Positions 1-9,621 are shown, counted from the first letter of the stretch. The stretch: 64,000 nt of DNA from Gillisella vitis (GCA_009744235.1 WPHV01000005.1:283054-347053), one strand, 5' to 3'. Program-made: numbers and translations. The notes: generated by a model from the sequence alone, not told the origin.

Positions 1-507
1 GCTTTGCAGCAGCAGCGTCAAAAGCCCTTCCGGCTTCAAGATGCCGATCCATGCATAGACGCGGATCAGGAATGAGGTCCAGAACGGCAGGATGACCATC
101 ATCACAAGGGTTGGGCGCAGTTCCGCCTTGGCGCGGGCCATGGCCAGCGCCATCGGGTAGCCGATCAACAGCAGCAGCAGGGTGGAAATCGCCGCGATCC
201 TCAGCGAAGACAGATAGGATTCGATATAGAGCGGATCTTCACCGAGGATCTGGAAATTCTCGAAATCCAGCTGCGACAGAAAATCGCCCAGCTGCGAAAA
301 ACCTTGGAAAACCGGCGTATAGGGCGGCATTGCGATGGCCGTATCCGACAGCGCGATCTTCACGATGATGAAGAACGGCGCCAGGAAGAACAAACCCAGC
401 CATAGATAGGGGAGGACAACAATCAGCCAGCGAGCCCGGCTTGCCTTGGAAAGCGCTGGGGGAAGTGCCGGAGGAACGGCTTGTGGAAGGGTTGCGGGCT
501 CGGCCAT
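1..507 (-). CDS. potH: Putrescine/spermidine-type ABC transporter permease, 5' part only (cut by window edge)
   Basis: This is the N-terminal 169 residues of an inner-membrane permease; the rest lies beyond the left edge. The ATG is read on the minus strand at 507, four bases after the potG stop. After a polar, proline-rich N-terminus comes a hydrophobic segment (WLIVVLPYLWLGLFFLAPF) that fits the first helix of PotB/PotH proteins. It is followed by a periplasmic stretch and further hydrophobic helices (LRIAAISTLLLLLIGYPMA, and LVMMVILPFWTSFLIRVYAW). The 'PFWTSFLIRVYAW' stretch is typical of this permease family. Position directly behind potF and potG supports a polyamine (PotFGHI) importer, with potI expected just outside the window. 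The substrate is inferred from family and neighbours. Confidence 0.85.
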   Translation of the reverse strand, partial: MAEPATLPQAVPPALPPALSKASRARWLIVVLPYLWLGLFFLAPFFIIVKIALSDTAIAMPPYTPVFQGFSQLGDFLSQLDFENFQILGEDPLYIESYLSSLRIAAISTLLLLLIGYPMALAMARAKAELRPTLVMMVILPFWTSFLIRVYAWIGILKPEGLLTLLLQS

Positions 508-511
508 GGCG

Positions 512-1660
512 CTACCTCGTCAACAACAGGCCGGCATCCGGCGTCCAGGAAAACCAGACCTGATCGCCGAATGTAATCGGCCGGTCTACCAGGCGCGAGA
601 CATTGGCCTGTGCCGCCCGGAACGTGAAACCATCCTCGCGCCGGATGATAAATACCGAAAAATCGCCGAGATAGCCGATATCCCAGACCTCACCGGAAAG
701 CGCATTGACGTTGGTATCGGCGGGCGGGTCGATGGAGATACGAACCTTTTCCGGGCGGATGGCAAAGGCAACCTCGGCACCGTCAGCGAGATCGCAGGGC
801 TGATCCACCAGGCAGGTGAAGCCGTCACAGGCAATGGCCACAGGGCCGCCCGCACTATCACTTCGCAGCAACCGTCCCTCAACGATATTGATATCGCCAA
901 TGAAATCCGCCACGTAACGGCAATTCGGCGCCTCATAGATTTCGGCGGGCGTCGCCACCTGGACGATTTCGCCCTTGTCCATGACCGCAATCCGGTCAGA
1001 CACCGTCATCGCCTCTTCCTGGTCATGGGTAACGATCAGGAAGGTCAGGCCAAGCTCGGTCTGGATATCCATCAGCTCGAACTGGGTTTCCTCACGCAGC
1101 TTGCGGTCCAGCGCGCCGAGCGGCTCGTCCAGCAGCAGCACTTTCGGGCGTTTGGCCAGTGAGCGGGCCAAGGCGACACGCTGGCGCTGGCCGCCGGAAA
1201 GCTGGCCTGGCTTTCGCCTGGCAAACTCCTCCAGCTTGACCAGTTTCAACATTTCCTCGACCCGCGCCTTTATTTCACCCTTGGGCAGATTGTCCTGCTC
1301 CAGGCCAAAGGCGATGTTCTTTTCCACCGACATATGCGGAAACAGCGCGTAGGACTGGAACATCATATTGGTCGGGCGGCGATAGGGCGGCACGCCGGCC
1401 AGATCGCGGCCCTGCAACAGGATGCGACCCTCGGTCGGCTCCTCGAAACCGGCCAGCATCCGCATCAGCGTGGTCTTGCCGCAGCCAGATGGCCCAAGCA
1501 GCGAGAAAAACTCCCGCTCGTAGATGTTCAGGGTAAGGTTATCGACTGCCGTGAACGGCCCAAAGCGTTTAGTGACATTTTCAAACCGGATGAAGGGCAT
1601 TTGCCCCCGCTCCGTCCAAGGTGCGAATTTGCGTTTTACCGGCCCCAGAGTCTTCGCCAT
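512..1660 (-). CDS. potG: Polyamine ABC transporter ATP-binding protein
   Basis: Cytoplasmic ATPase of 382 residues that energises the PotF/PotH transporter. Walker A (GPSGCGKTT) lies near residue 56, the Q-loop in 'NMMFQSYALFPHM', the ABC signature LSGGQRQR near 160 and Walker B VLLLDEP near 180, followed by the switch histidine in 'VTHDQEEAM'. The last ~100 residues look like the TOBE regulatory domain of PotA/PotG proteins. The reading frame is open further upstream, but the ATG at 1660 is preferred: a purine-rich GGGGAAGGGGA lies just upstream, and the longer version would begin inside the hairpin that follows potF. The length is close to E. coli PotG (377). It is co-transcribed with potF and potH, probably at a lower level than potF because of that hairpin. 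Confidence 0.93.
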   Translation of the reverse strand: MAKTLGPVKRKFAPWTERGQMPFIRFENVTKRFGPFTAVDNLTLNIYEREFFSLLGPSGCGKTTLMRMLAGFEEPTEGRILLQGRDLAGVPPYRRPTNMMFQSYALFPHMSVEKNIAFGLEQDNLPKGEIKARVEEMLKLVKLEEFARRKPGQLSGGQRQRVALARSLAKRPKVLLLDEPLGALDRKLREETQFELMDIQTELGLTFLIVTHDQEEAMTVSDRIAVMDKGEIVQVATPAEIYEAPNCRYVADFIGDINIVEGRLLRSDSAGGPVAIACDGFTCLVDQPCDLADGAEVAFAIRPEKVRISIDPPADTNVNALSGEVWDIGYLGDFSVFIIRREDGFTFRAAQANVSRLVDRPITFGDQVWFSWTPDAGLLLTR

Positions 1661-1726
1661 CGGTCCCCTTCCCCGCCTGCCTTGTTTGCCAAGGCCTGTA
1701 CGGTCTGTTGTGCGCGTCTCAAATAG

Positions 1727-1748
1727 AAAACGGGGCATTTCTGCCCCG
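1727..1748 (-). terminator. Hairpin between potF and potG (attenuator/partial terminator)
   Basis: On the minus strand the arms CGGGGCA (1742-1748) and TGCCCCG (1731-1737) close on a four-base loop and are followed by TTTTC. It begins 12 bases after the potF stop. Such hairpins behind binding-protein genes commonly raise the ratio of binding protein to membrane components; that role is inferred here. Confidence 0.6.
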
Positions 1749-1759
1749 CTTCATCTCGT

Positions 1760-2878
1760 TTACTTGCCGGTCTTGACCTGGGTCCAGAGCCGGTTCAGGA
1801 CGCGCTGCGATTTGGGATCGTAAGGCGAGATGGTGAACAGCCGCTTCATAGTCGCCTCGTCGGGATAGACGGAGGGATTGTTGAGCACATCGGCGCTGAC
1901 CATTTTTTGCGAGGCGAGATTGCCATTGGCATAGGAGACGAAATCAGATGCCTTGGCGATTACCTCAGGCTTCATAAGGTAATTGATGAAGGCATGGGCT
2001 TCCTCGACATTCTTGGCATCAGCCGGGATCGCCAGGTTGTCGAACCACATATAGGTTCCTTCCTTGGGGATCACATAGGCGATTTCCACGCCGTTCTTGG
2101 CCTCTTCCGCCCGCTTCTTGGCCTGGATCACATCGCCGGACCAGCCGATGGTGGCGCAGATATCGCCATTGGCGAGATCATTCAGGTAGGAGGAGGAGTT
2201 GAAGGTCTTGGCACTGGGCCGGATCGCCTGGTAGACCTTGGCGCCTGCTTCCAGATCGGCTGTTTTCTTGCTGTCAGCCGGTTTGCCGATGTAGTTCATG
2301 GCAATCGCGAAGGTTTCATCCGAGGCATCGAGGATGTTCAAGCCGCATTGCTTGAGCTTCTTGGCGTTTTCCGGCTTGAAGATGAAGTCCCAGCTATCGA
2401 CCTTGACGTCATCTCCGAAGATCGCCTTGATCTTCTTGACATTGTAGCCAATGCCGGTCGTGCCCCACATATAGTTGACGGCATATTGGTTGCCGGGATC
2501 GTAATTGGCTAGCCGCTCCATGACCATCGGCCACATATTGGCAAGATTCGGCAGTTTCGACTTGTCGAGCTTCTGGAACACGCCCGCCTGGATCTGGCGC
2601 GCCAGGAACGGACCGGTCGGCACCACCACATCATAGCCAGAGCCACCGGCCAAAAGCTTGGTTTCCAACAGGTCGTTGTTGTCGAAGACGTCATAGACGA
2701 CTTTGATGCCGGTTTCCTTGGTGAAATCCTCGAGAATCTGCGGATCGATATAATCCGACCAATTGTAGACATGCACTTCCCGTTCGGCAGCACCGGCAGG
2801 CAGCGCGCCCGCCGAAGCGGTGATGGACATGGCCGCAAAGGCGGCGGCAGCAAAGCGAATCCCGGTGGATGTCATCAC
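1760..2878 (-). CDS. potF: Periplasmic putrescine-binding protein of ABC transporter
   Basis: Extracytoplasmic solute-binding protein of 372 residues, the first gene of the pot operon. Residues ~1-30 form a Sec signal peptide: a short N-region, a hydrophobic alanine-rich core, and a likely cleavage site near 'AGAAERE'. The mature protein starts with 'EVHVYNWSDYIDPQILEDF', the characteristic N-terminus of PotD/PotF proteins, and keeps aromatic residues expected in the polyamine pocket (for example in 'YMWGTTGIGYN' and 'IGWSGDV'). Two ATG codons are adjacent (2878 and 2875). The partner genes potG and potH follow downstream. Putrescine is the most likely ligand, but spermidine or a related polyamine cannot be excluded. 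Confidence 0.92.
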   Translation of the reverse strand: MMTSTGIRFAAAAFAAMSITASAGALPAGAAEREVHVYNWSDYIDPQILEDFTKETGIKVVYDVFDNNDLLETKLLAGGSGYDVVVPTGPFLARQIQAGVFQKLDKSKLPNLANMWPMVMERLANYDPGNQYAVNYMWGTTGIGYNVKKIKAIFGDDVKVDSWDFIFKPENAKKLKQCGLNILDASDETFAIAMNYIGKPADSKKTADLEAGAKVYQAIRPSAKTFNSSSYLNDLANGDICATIGWSGDVIQAKKRAEEAKNGVEIAYVIPKEGTYMWFDNLAIPADAKNVEEAHAFINYLMKPEVIAKASDFVSYANGNLASQKMVSADVLNNPSVYPDEATMKRLFTISPYDPKSQRVLNRLWTQVKTGK

Positions 2879-3149
2879 GTCTCCTGTATCCAGGCCATTG
2901 GGGGATAAGGCCCGTCGTTCCCATTATTTTTCGCCAGACTAGAAAGGAAATATGCGCTCGACAAGCGTAATTTTCCGCATCACAGCAAAGCAGCGCACAA
3001 TGTACCGGCGGGGCACCGGCTGGTTGAAGCGGCAGGACCATCTTCTTCATGACATGCGGCCCGGCTAGCTCCCCTCAATAACCAACTGTCAATCTTTTTA
3101 AAACATCTTATGGTTATATTATTTTAAAATTCAATCAAAGGTAGATACA

Positions 3150-4139
3150 ATGAGCGACGCCAATGTGACATACCAGACCATTTTTTCCGCAGGCCAATTC
3201 GTGACCGGTGTACGCCAGGATGCCGGCACCGACCAGCCGGTCGTGCTGACCGGAAATTACCAGCCGACCCAAGGTGCGCAATCGCAGGCGCTTCTCTATC
3301 GCGGGCCGCTGTTTCCCACCGACAGCTCGGGCTATGCCTATCTGACCCCCGTTTTCAAAGGCCAGACGGTGACGACATCGACCTTTTACGGTCCGAATAC
3401 ACCTTTGTTCAATCCTGGCATCGGCAAGGGAAATGTGCGTGCCGTCGGCAGCTATAAATATGCTGAGGCCTCCGATCCGACTGCCGACCATGGCATGATG
3501 TATGAAGGCGCCTTCGACGGTTCGGGCAAATGGACGGCGCTCGACATACCCAAGGATGTTGCCGGTGGGATAGTGTTTTATACCATTGCCCATTCCACCA
3601 TGGGCGACCTGGTGGTCGGCAATTTCGATATTACCGGGCAGGCTGCCTCGGCAGCCGCCTTCATTTACGATATCCGCACGCAAAGCTTCTCCAGGCTCAG
3701 CCTCGGGCCGCTCACCACCGCCTATGGCATCTGGCAAAATGGCGGCGACGGCAGCAATGCCTATACGATCGTCGGCGGCTACAAGGGCGCAACCGGAATC
3801 AATGTCGGCTTCGTGCTGGATTACGATGCCGAGACGAAAAAGATCAGCAATGTCAAGAATTACAGCTATCAGGGCAAGCCAGAGCTGGTGACCCATTTCG
3901 AAGGCATCAGCGCCATAGAGAGTGGCTATTGCCTGGCTGCGATGTCGGACCAGGACACCGCTTTCGTGACCATCGGTCGCAATAGCGACGGAACCTTTAC
4001 CGACGCCAAATGGGTTCCGGTCGCCTATCCAACCAGCGATGGACCATCAACCGGCAATACGGTGATCGACAACAATCTGATGGGCATCATGACCACGGGA
4101 GGCCACGTGCAATCCTATCTGGCAGTGATTAAAGCCTAG
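3150..4139 (+). CDS. Hypothetical 329-residue protein, possibly beta-propeller-like
   Basis: I do not recognise this protein. It has no signal peptide and no membrane segment. It is rich in Gly, Thr, Ser, Tyr and Asp, with recurring short blocks such as 'vrAVGSYKYAEASD', 'HGMMYEGAFDG', 'VVGNFDITG' and 'IVGGYKGATG'. In these a G-x-Y or G-N-Y/F turn alternates with predicted beta-strands, as in extracellular HAF-type or propeller repeats. The ATG at 3150 follows a purine-rich AAAGGTAGA. The ~100 bases upstream are much more AT-rich than the surroundings. It stands alone, with the pot operon reading away and a regulator converging on its 3' end. The composition and isolation fit an accessory, possibly acquired gene; function is unknown. 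Confidence 0.75.
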   Translation: MSDANVTYQTIFSAGQFVTGVRQDAGTDQPVVLTGNYQPTQGAQSQALLYRGPLFPTDSSGYAYLTPVFKGQTVTTSTFYGPNTPLFNPGIGKGNVRAVGSYKYAEASDPTADHGMMYEGAFDGSGKWTALDIPKDVAGGIVFYTIAHSTMGDLVVGNFDITGQAASAAAFIYDIRTQSFSRLSLGPLTTAYGIWQNGGDGSNAYTIVGGYKGATGINVGFVLDYDAETKKISNVKNYSYQGKPELVTHFEGISAIESGYCLAAMSDQDTAFVTIGRNSDGTFTDAKWVPVAYPTSDGPSTGNTVIDNNLMGIMTTGGHVQSYLAVIKA

Positions 4140-4167
4140 AGTTTGTTCGCCCCCTCACTGGGAGCCG

Positions 4168-5577
4168 TCACTGGAAATCGAAGGCGCTTAATCCCGCCGT
4201 CATTTCGTCCAATCCGAGTGGCCGCGTCATCGGCGGCTCGGCCCTGGAAAGACAGGCCTGTCGCTCACAGATTCGGCAGGCCTGGCCGATCTCCACTGGC
4301 GCCATCCGCGCCTCGCCATAGACGGTGTCCTGTGCGTGAACGAGATCGCAGCCGAGCAGCAGGGCCGTGCGGCGGACCCGCTGCTGAAAGCCCGCCTGTG
4401 GCCCTTCCAACGTGCGCGACACGGTGAGAAAACCCACGCCATCCGGAGCAACCACTGGCTCGACCAGAACCTGTCCGGGCTCTGAAAAGGCCGCATGAAT
4501 GTTCAGCTTCGGACATTGGCCGCCGAACGTGGCGCGCGGAAAGCCCTGCCCGCCAGCCCGGCGGATGATATTACCGGCATGATCGATCTCCATCATGAAG
4601 AACCCGATGCCCGCAGCGCCCGTCCGTTGCAATGTGACCAGCCGCGAGGCCGCCTGCTCGAATGACACCCGGAACCGGGCGCGCAGCACGTCCACATCAT
4701 AACGCGCCCGCTGCGCCGCAGCCAGAAAAGCGCCGTAGGGCATGATCAGCGCCAGCGCTGCGTAGCGCGCCAACTCGAACCGGGCGATGCGGCGTGCTTC
4801 ATTTGAGGTCAGGGCCAGAGTTTCCAGCTCGGCGCGGATCTCCTCGCCCATCACAAGAAGACAGGCTTCCATGGCCATTTCCCGCAACTGGTCGAAGGGC
4901 GACAGCCGTTCCGACAGGAACAGCCGCATGGAATGGCGGTCATAGCGCCGCCCGAGATGCGGCATGACATGCACAGGCAGCGCCCGCACGACGATGCCGT
5001 GTTGGGTGCGCAGCCAGGTTTTCAGCGCAGCCTCCAGCCCATCGCCCGGATCGAGCGCCGCATAAAAGGCTTCCGCCGCCGCCTCGATCAGGGGAAAATG
5101 CAGGCTGCGGCGCTCCAGCACGTCGCGCACTTCATCCATCGGCAGCCGCGCCCCGGCCAGCGCCGTTTCATGGCCCTCACGGGCCAGCAATTCCGCAAGA
5201 TCCGACAGGCGCTTGGCCTGCTCCCGGTAGGCCCGGTAAAGCTTGACCACGCCGCTGGCGGCATTGGGGGCGGCCTCGGCAAACTCGATCAACTCCTGAT
5301 CGCCCGGAATTTCTCCAGCCAGCAGCGGATCGGCAAACACTTCGCGCAATGGCACCGAGCCGCCGCCCGCATCGCCCTGTAATTCCTCCAGATCGACCTT
5401 GTAGACCGAAGCCAATTTCAGCAGCAATTGCACGGTCAGCGGTCGCTGGTTGCGCTCGATCAGATTGAGGTAGGACGGCGAAATGCCCAGCGCCTCGGCC
5501 ATCGCCGTCTGGGTCAGGCCCAGGCCGTTGCGCACCCGTCGCACCCGTGGCCCGGCAAAGATCTTATGGTCGGCCAT
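4168..5577 (-). CDS. XRE-family regulator of the ScfR/RamB type (short-chain fatty acid / glyoxylate control)
   Basis: Transcription factor of 469 residues. Residues ~8-65 are an XRE helix-turn-helix ('LGLTQTAMAEALGISPSYLNLIERNQRPLT'). The central part (~180-310) resembles the IrrE/ImmA-like domain of this family. The C-terminal part resembles DUF2083, with a cysteine cluster in 'CRICERQACLS'. This layout matches ScfR/RamB regulators, which in actinobacteria and alphaproteobacteria control acetate, propionate and glyoxylate-cycle genes. It is transcribed divergently from aceA across a 249-base region that holds repeated TTTACAA/TTGTAAA motifs, so control of aceA and of itself is the natural inference. 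The cysteines may sense a ligand or redox state, which is not shown by sequence. Confidence 0.88.
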   Translation of the reverse strand: MADHKIFAGPRVRRVRNGLGLTQTAMAEALGISPSYLNLIERNQRPLTVQLLLKLASVYKVDLEELQGDAGGGSVPLREVFADPLLAGEIPGDQELIEFAEAAPNAASGVVKLYRAYREQAKRLSDLAELLAREGHETALAGARLPMDEVRDVLERRSLHFPLIEAAAEAFYAALDPGDGLEAALKTWLRTQHGIVVRALPVHVMPHLGRRYDRHSMRLFLSERLSPFDQLREMAMEACLLVMGEEIRAELETLALTSNEARRIARFELARYAALALIMPYGAFLAAAQRARYDVDVLRARFRVSFEQAASRLVTLQRTGAAGIGFFMMEIDHAGNIIRRAGGQGFPRATFGGQCPKLNIHAAFSEPGQVLVEPVVAPDGVGFLTVSRTLEGPQAGFQQRVRRTALLLGCDLVHAQDTVYGEARMAPVEIGQACRICERQACLSRAEPPMTRPLGLDEMTAGLSAFDFQ

Positions 5578-5597
5578 ATCAGCCCCTCCGACAGGAA

Positions 5598-5748
5598 TTT
5601 ACAAAAATCGACCCCCTTAGGGCGCTACAGCATTATTTACAATTTTTACAATATTACATCGCTCATTTGTAAACAACAAGACATCCTAACCTCTTTCAAC
5701 CCGTTGTTTTATCGTTTTTTCTTGGGATTTTTTGCAGCGCATTGTAAA
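5598..5748. promoter_or_regulatory. Divergent scfR-like/aceA promoter region with repeated TTTACAA/TTGTAAA motifs
   Basis: Between the divergent starts, the 7-mer TTTACAA or its complement TTGTAAA occurs at 5598-5604, 5636-5642, 5645-5651, 5667-5673 and 5742-5748. A sixth copy (5837-5843) lies just inside aceA. The region is far more AT-rich than its surroundings. The motif family resembles the A/T-flanked GCAAA/TTGC-type sites reported for RamB-like proteins only loosely. Assignment as the operator of the adjacent regulator is inference from position and repetition. Confidence 0.55.
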
Positions 5749-5826
5749 ACAAGTCACATCAGACCAGCAGGAAAGCAGCAAGAGGAGCGCGGTATTCCTG
5801 CATGAAAACGACAAGAGGAGACTGCC

Positions 5827-7116
<1,290 letters not shown>

Positions 7117-7186
7117 GTTCTGGGCCGTTGTCCTGCTGATATCCACCGCCTTGGCCAGTCCGAAACTAACGGCTGCCTTTATCGCA

Positions 7187-7213
7187 ATTCCCGCCCGGTC
7201 TCGGGCGGGGAAT
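7187..7213 (+). terminator. Hairpin downstream of aceA
   Basis: The stem CCCGCCCG (7190-7197) pairs with CGGGCGGG (7202-7209), with a short loop, and is extended by ATT/AAT on both sides with one bulge. It lies 74 bases after the aceA stop and just before the small gene at 7251. No strong T-run follows, so it may attenuate or stabilise the transcript rather than end it. Confidence 0.5.
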
Positions 7214-7250
7214 CCCTTTCAAAAACCCCAGACATAAGAGGAGCAATGCC

Positions 7251-7511
7251 ATGACACCCCAGACCCGCGTTAAAGAACGTGCCGAAGAACAGGCAACCGC
7301 CATGAATGCCGACCAGCAGGCGCTGATCCGGATGCTGGCCAATGATCTGCACCGGCTGAACCATTCCGTCATGAAAGCTGTTGAAGCTGGTGTTTCCGTC
7401 GAGCTGGTCCGCTCCGCCCGCCACCATGGCGGCGATGGAAACTGGGGCGATCTGTTGATCCCGGTCGTGGTCACCCAAGGGATTGCCGCTCAGGGCATCA
7501 AGGCCGCCTGA
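7251..7511 (+). CDS. Small conserved-looking protein of 86 residues linked to aceA
   Basis: Cytoplasmic protein without signal peptide or transmembrane segment. The first half is charged and predicted helical ('TRVKERAEEQATAMNADQQA', then 'LIRMLANDLHRLNHSVMKAV'). The second half has the glycine- and histidine-containing patch 'ARHHGGDGNWGD', then a hydrophobic end ('LLIPVVVTQGIAAQGIKAA'). A good ribosome-binding site (AGAGGAG) stands 8 bases before the ATG. It lies 134 bases behind aceA on the same strand and ends directly before a strong bidirectional terminator, so it is probably the last gene of an aceA transcript. I do not recognise the family and assign no function. Confidence 0.75.
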   Translation: MTPQTRVKERAEEQATAMNADQQALIRMLANDLHRLNHSVMKAVEAGVSVELVRSARHHGGDGNWGDLLIPVVVTQGIAAQGIKAA

Positions 7512-7522
7512 TAGGAAATGGC

Positions 7523-7562
7523 AAGCAGTTTAGCCCGGCTGGGAGGCCGGGCTAAACTGCTT
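7523..7562. terminator. Bidirectional terminator between the aceA transcript and the TetA-like gene
   Basis: A perfect 17-bp inverted repeat (arms 7523-7539 and 7546-7562) with a six-base loop. It starts AAGCAGTT and ends AACTGCTT, so each direction carries a short A/T tail. The TAG stop codon of the minus-strand efflux gene (7552-7554) lies inside the right arm. Confidence 0.85.
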
Positions 7563-8745
7563 TCCCGCTGGTTTTAGTCTTGAGGCGCAGGCCCAGAACC
7601 AAGGGGACGCTGATGGCATAAACGGCAATGACCGACATCCAGATGCCCCCCGGCCAATAATCCCTGATGAGAAAGTAAACACTCGAAAACGCCAGGGGAC
7701 CGATAATGGCGGCAAGGCTGAGGGCCGAGGCCAGTACGCCCTGGAATTGGCCTTGCTTGTCCGCATCGACCTGGGCGGTCGCCAAGGATTGCAGGGCCGG
7801 AACGCCAATGCCGCTCAAGGAAAAAACCGGCATGATCGCAAACACCATCCAGCTTTCCGTTGCAAAGGCAATGACGGCCAGCGAAAAGCAGGCACTGGAA
7901 ACGCCGATCAAAATGGCGACCCGCTCGCCGAACAGCTTGACCGCCGGGCCAGGAAGAAAGGTCTGAGCAAGCGCCTGACAGATGCCGAACGCGCCGAGTG
8001 ACAGGCCGATCCACAGCCCGCTCCACTGAAACGCATCGCCACCCCACAGCGCCCAGCAGGTGGCATAGGCCTCGCCGGTCAGGCTGAAGAGGAAAAACAG
8101 GATGACCATCGGCAGCAGGTTTTTCAGCGAAAACGCCCAGCGCAAAGGCCGCAGCGGGTTGATGGCCGCCAGATCGAGTTTCTCCCGCGTCGGGATGCGG
8201 GACTCCGGCAGGACGAAAAACGCCAGCAGAAGATTGCCACCATTCAGCACCGCAGCGGCAATGAACGGCAGCCGTAGCCAATAATCCCCCAGCGCCCCGC
8301 CGATAATTGGCCCGAAGATGAAGCCCAGGCCGAACATCGCATTAAACAGCCCAAAGCGCCGCGCCCGCTGATCCTCCGGCGAAATATCCGTCACATAGGC
8401 CGTCGCCACCGACATATTGGCGCTGGTCAACCCGGTAATGGCACGCCCCAGCAGCAGCAGCCAGAGATTGTCGGCAAAGGCGAGAAACAGATAATTGACC
8501 GCCGCCCCCGCCAGCGAAATCAACAGGATCGGTCGGCGACCAAGCCGATCACTGAGCGATCCCAGGATCGGCGCAAAGATAAACTGAATGACAGCATGAA
8601 GCGCCACCAACATGCCGATATAAGGCGCCACATTCTGAATATGCGTCACCTCCCGCAACAAAGCCGGCAAAATGGGAAAGATAAGGCCAAACCCGACCGC
8701 ATCGAGAGCGACGGTGGCGAAAATGACGACGAGAGCTTTGTTCAT
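7552..8745 (-). CDS. MFS drug efflux pump of the TetA (tetracycline) type
   Basis: Inner-membrane drug:H+ antiporter of 397 residues with the 12-helix layout of the TetA(A/C)-like subfamily. It keeps the acidic residues typical of TetA proteins: the Asp in 'TVALDAVGFGL' of helix 1, the Asp of motif A in 'GSLSDRLGRRP', and the Asp in 'ATAYVTDIS'. 'GLGFIFGPIIGG' matches the motif C region of antiporters. Start at the ATG at 8745. No tetR-type repressor is adjacent, unlike mobile tetA determinants, and base composition matches the neighbours, so this looks like a chromosomal housekeeping pump. Tetracycline as substrate is possible but not provable from sequence. Confidence 0.85.
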   Translation of the reverse strand: MNKALVVIFATVALDAVGFGLIFPILPALLREVTHIQNVAPYIGMLVALHAVIQFIFAPILGSLSDRLGRRPILLISLAGAAVNYLFLAFADNLWLLLLGRAITGLTSANMSVATAYVTDISPEDQRARRFGLFNAMFGLGFIFGPIIGGALGDYWLRLPFIAAAVLNGGNLLLAFFVLPESRIPTREKLDLAAINPLRPLRWAFSLKNLLPMVILFFLFSLTGEAYATCWALWGGDAFQWSGLWIGLSLGAFGICQALAQTFLPGPAVKLFGERVAILIGVSSACFSLAVIAFATESWMVFAIMPVFSLSGIGVPALQSLATAQVDADKQGQFQGVLASALSLAAIIGPLAFSSVYFLIRDYWPGGIWMSVIAVYAISVPLVLGLRLKTKTSGKAV

Positions 8746-8751
8746 AGCGCA

Positions 8752-8800
8752 TTCCGGTTACAGCATTTCCAGCAGAAGTGCGATGCGGTTTTGTGATCGG
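8752..8800. repeat. Possible dispersed intergenic motif (fragment)
   Basis: The stretch 'GGTTACAGCATTTCCAGCAG' and the following GTGCGATGCGGTTTTGTG resembles, from memory, a short element scattered through Rhizobium and Agrobacterium intergenic regions. Only one copy is seen in this window, so the call is weak. Confidence 0.3.
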
Positions 8801-8913
8801 AGATACGAGCGAAGAAAGAGTGGGCAGGTTTATAGCGCCGAGAAGACGGCGGCGGCTTGCGGTTGGGCCTGATAAATTTTGAATATGCGTTCAGGTCTCG
8901 TCCGCTTTCGGCC

Positions 8914-9465
8914 CTAAGCGGTCATGCGGACACTGCGACTGAACCAGTCCAAGCGGTTCACTTCGTACACCACGTCGCCTTGTTCACTTCCAGAAATAGG
9001 ATCAGGCCAATCATAGTAATCGGTGCGAACATAAGTCATGTTGATCTTTTCCATGACCCGGCGCGAGCCGATGTTCACCGTCATGGTGGTCGCAATGATT
9101 TTCTCATAACCGCCTTTGCTGAAGCCCCACCCCAAAAGAGCCAAGGCCCCTTCCGAAGCAAGCCCTTGCCCCCACTCCTTCCGACATAGGCGATACCCGA
9201 TCTCGGCTACGGTATCGCTTGCGGGAGACAAGCAAACCCATCCGACAAATTCACCGGTGCAGCGTCTGCGCACGGTCCACACGTGTGGTTCCGTTCCACG
9301 CGGCATCAGGAATGTTACAGTTTCCGGCTCGATCGTCTCATGGTTCACCGCGCCACCATTGAGAAAGCGCATTACCTCGGGATCGAGTTCAAGTGCGATA
9401 AAGTCTGCTCTGTCACTTGGAAGGCAGGGCGTGAGAGTAAGACGATCGGTGTGTATGACAGCCAC
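8914..9465 (-). CDS. GNAT N-acetyltransferase (RimJ/RimL-like)
   Basis: Cytosolic acetyl-CoA-dependent acetyltransferase of 183 residues. It opens with 'IHTDRLTLTPCLPSDRADF', the usual start of RimJ/RimL-type GNAT proteins. The acetyl-CoA-binding region is represented by 'IGYRLCRKEWGQGLASEG' around residues 90-110, where the R/Q-x-x-G-x-G/A pattern is recognisable. It continues with 'YEKIIATTMTVNIGSRRVMEKINM', the conserved Asn-containing helix. The substrate (ribosomal protein, small amine or antibiotic) cannot be told. It is a monocistronic gene between the efflux pump and a LysR regulator, all on the minus strand with gaps that argue against one operon. Confidence 0.85.
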   Translation of the reverse strand: MAVIHTDRLTLTPCLPSDRADFIALELDPEVMRFLNGGAVNHETIEPETVTFLMPRGTEPHVWTVRRRCTGEFVGWVCLSPASDTVAEIGYRLCRKEWGQGLASEGALALLGWGFSKGGYEKIIATTMTVNIGSRRVMEKINMTYVRTDYYDWPDPISGSEQGDVVYEVNRLDWFSRSVRMTA

Positions 9466-9621
9466 TTTTCAGCATTCCTTTCCTTGTGGTCACAGGTCGC
9501 AAAACTTAAACGATCTAGAGAGCTACGTTAGGAGATGAAGTGGTCATCGGCAGTCAGCCTCTCGATCCTAAATTACTTTATGACGTTGCGGGCTATGACG
9601 CGATAGCCTTGCATCCAGCAT

